A stretch of 13,110 bases of DNA from CAZWMK01 sp964635065. GTDB taxonomy: Bacteria > Pseudomonadota > Alphaproteobacteria > Sphingomonadales > Sphingomonadaceae. Position 1 is the stretch's first letter. Each line of letters opens with the position of its first letter. The translations under genes and the position numbers were made by a program. The notes under the pieces were generated by a model. That model ran no database searches and was not told where the DNA came from. It saw nothing but the letters and a program-made list of their open reading frames with translations. Of this stretch, positions 12,457 through 13,110 are shown one piece after another. The stretch covers positions 1 to 13,110 of the forward strand of contig CAZWMK010000067.1 in NCBI GenBank assembly GCA_964635065.1. Reading direction: 5' to 3'.

Positions 12457-13110
12457 TTAAGATACGTTGGCGCGTAGCCAGTCGGTCACGGCATCCTTTG
12501 TCTGCGGCGACAGGTGCAGGCCAAGCTTGGTGCGACGCCACAAAATGTCATCGGCTGTCCGTGCCCATTCCTTCTCAACCATGTGACGCAATTCGGCTTC
12601 GAAAATGCCGCCAAGATTTGCGCCCAGTCCGGCAGTCAGCATGGCGTCGGCCTCGGTGCCGAACAGGCGGGCAAGGCGCGTGACGATGCTGCGGTCATAA
12701 TCATGATGACGGACACGCAAGGTATCGCGCCAGCGCGCAAAGGCTTGTTGGCCATCTTCGCCGGGCAGGCGGGCGATGTCGCCGCCCGGCAGCGGACTGC
12801 TGGCGGTCCAGCTTTTCGTGCCGGGCGAAATGAGTGCCATGACCGCCTCCGCAAGACGGCGGTAGGTCGTGATCTTGCCGCCGACGATGCTGATCGCATG
12901 ATCGCCTGCATGTTCGATGATTTTCCAGTCGCGGCTGGTTTCGCGCGCACTTTTATCGTTTTCCAGTACCAGCGGGCGGATACCGGCAAAGGCATGGACA
13001 ATATCGGCATCGACAATCGGCCGCGCGAGGTAGCGGTTGGCGGCGGCCAGCAGATAGGCGCGTTCCTCCGGGCGAACCTGCGGGTTGTCGGGTGTGTCGA
13101 CCGGTGTGTC
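12457..13110 (-). CDS. glpD: Glycerol-3-phosphate dehydrogenase (3' part, 5' end outside window)
   Basis: This is the C-terminal 217 residues of the FAD-dependent aerobic glycerol-3-phosphate dehydrogenase, which oxidises glycerol 3-phosphate to dihydroxyacetone phosphate and passes electrons to quinone at the inner membrane. The frame is open to the right edge, so the gene starts outside. Visible signatures are FAGIRPLVLE (about 56-65), the FAD-contacting VGGKITTYRRLAE (about 91-103), and the C-terminal domain with EAELRHMVEKEWARTADDIL followed by WRRTKLGL (roughly 170-197 of the fragment). These match GlpD rather than the anaerobic GlpA. An internal ATG at 12840 is not the start, since the upstream codons continue the conserved protein. 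The stop is TAA at 12457-12459. No strong terminator separates it from the following small gene. Confidence 0.95.
   Translation of the reverse strand, partial: DTPVDTPDNPQVRPEERAYLLAAANRYLARPIVDADIVHAFAGIRPLVLENDKSARETSRDWKIIEHAGDHAISIVGGKITTYRRLAEAVMALISPGTKSWTASSPLPGGDIARLPGEDGQQAFARWRDTLRVRHHDYDRSIVTRLARLFGTEADAMLTAGLGANLGGIFEAELRHMVEKEWARTADDILWRRTKLGLHLSPQTKDAVTDWLRANVS

Noticed and set aside
1..13110. Mobile elements, defence systems, CRISPR arrays or biosynthetic clusters
   Set aside because: Both strands were read for transposases, integrases, direct repeats with regular spacers and nuclease/toxin motifs; none was found. The window is core-metabolism chromosome.

Overview
This 13.1 kb window looks like ordinary chromosome of an alphaproteobacterium, most likely a member of the Sphingomonadales. 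The composition is GC-rich, coding is dense, and all genes share the same codon style. An ornithine decarboxylase sits next to a deoxyhypusine-synthase-fold protein, a pairing I associate with sphingomonads. I see no rRNA, tRNA, CRISPR array, insertion sequence, phage gene or other sign of recent transfer. The taxonomic placement is inferred from gene content and composition, because no marker RNA is present.

Left part (1-4190): the 3' end of dnaE (replicative DNA polymerase III alpha subunit, + strand) meets a convergent Tat-exported DUF885 metallopeptidase-like gene, and the two stop codons share one CTAG tetranucleotide. An enoyl-CoA hydratase/isomerase-superfamily gene diverges from the DUF885 gene. 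It lacks both canonical catalytic glutamates.

Middle (4258-9384): ilvD (dihydroxy-acid dehydratase, branched-chain amino acid synthesis) is followed 4 nt later by a small VOC/glyoxalase-like gene. Next come a short lipoprotein gene on the - strand, a fused NAD(P)HX epimerase/dehydratase (nnr), and an overlapping RlmD/RumA-like RNA m5U methyltransferase with Fe-S cysteines. Perfect or near-perfect hairpins separate the convergent gene pairs at about 6403-6436 and 9397-9426.

Right part (9452-13110, all - strand): in transcription order these are the 3' part of glpD (glycerol-3-phosphate dehydrogenase), an 82-residue unknown protein, ornithine decarboxylase, and the deoxyhypusine-synthase-like protein. 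The last two form a polyamine module: ODC makes putrescine, and the DHS-fold enzyme probably makes homospermidine by aminobutyl transfer, since bacteria have no eIF5A to hypusinate.

The most interesting non-coding stretch is the roughly 300-nt leader of the decarboxylase gene. It has a strong Shine-Dalgarno sequence placed for a TTG start, a 10-bp long-range helix that pairs fully only in the sense-strand RNA because of a G-U pair, and a 19-bp A/T-armed dyad. It also has a GC hairpin, a C/G element able to pair next to the ribosome site, and a possible 17-codon upstream frame. This architecture suggests polyamine- or ornithine-responsive control, possibly the alphaproteobacterial 'speF' leader class or a relative of it.
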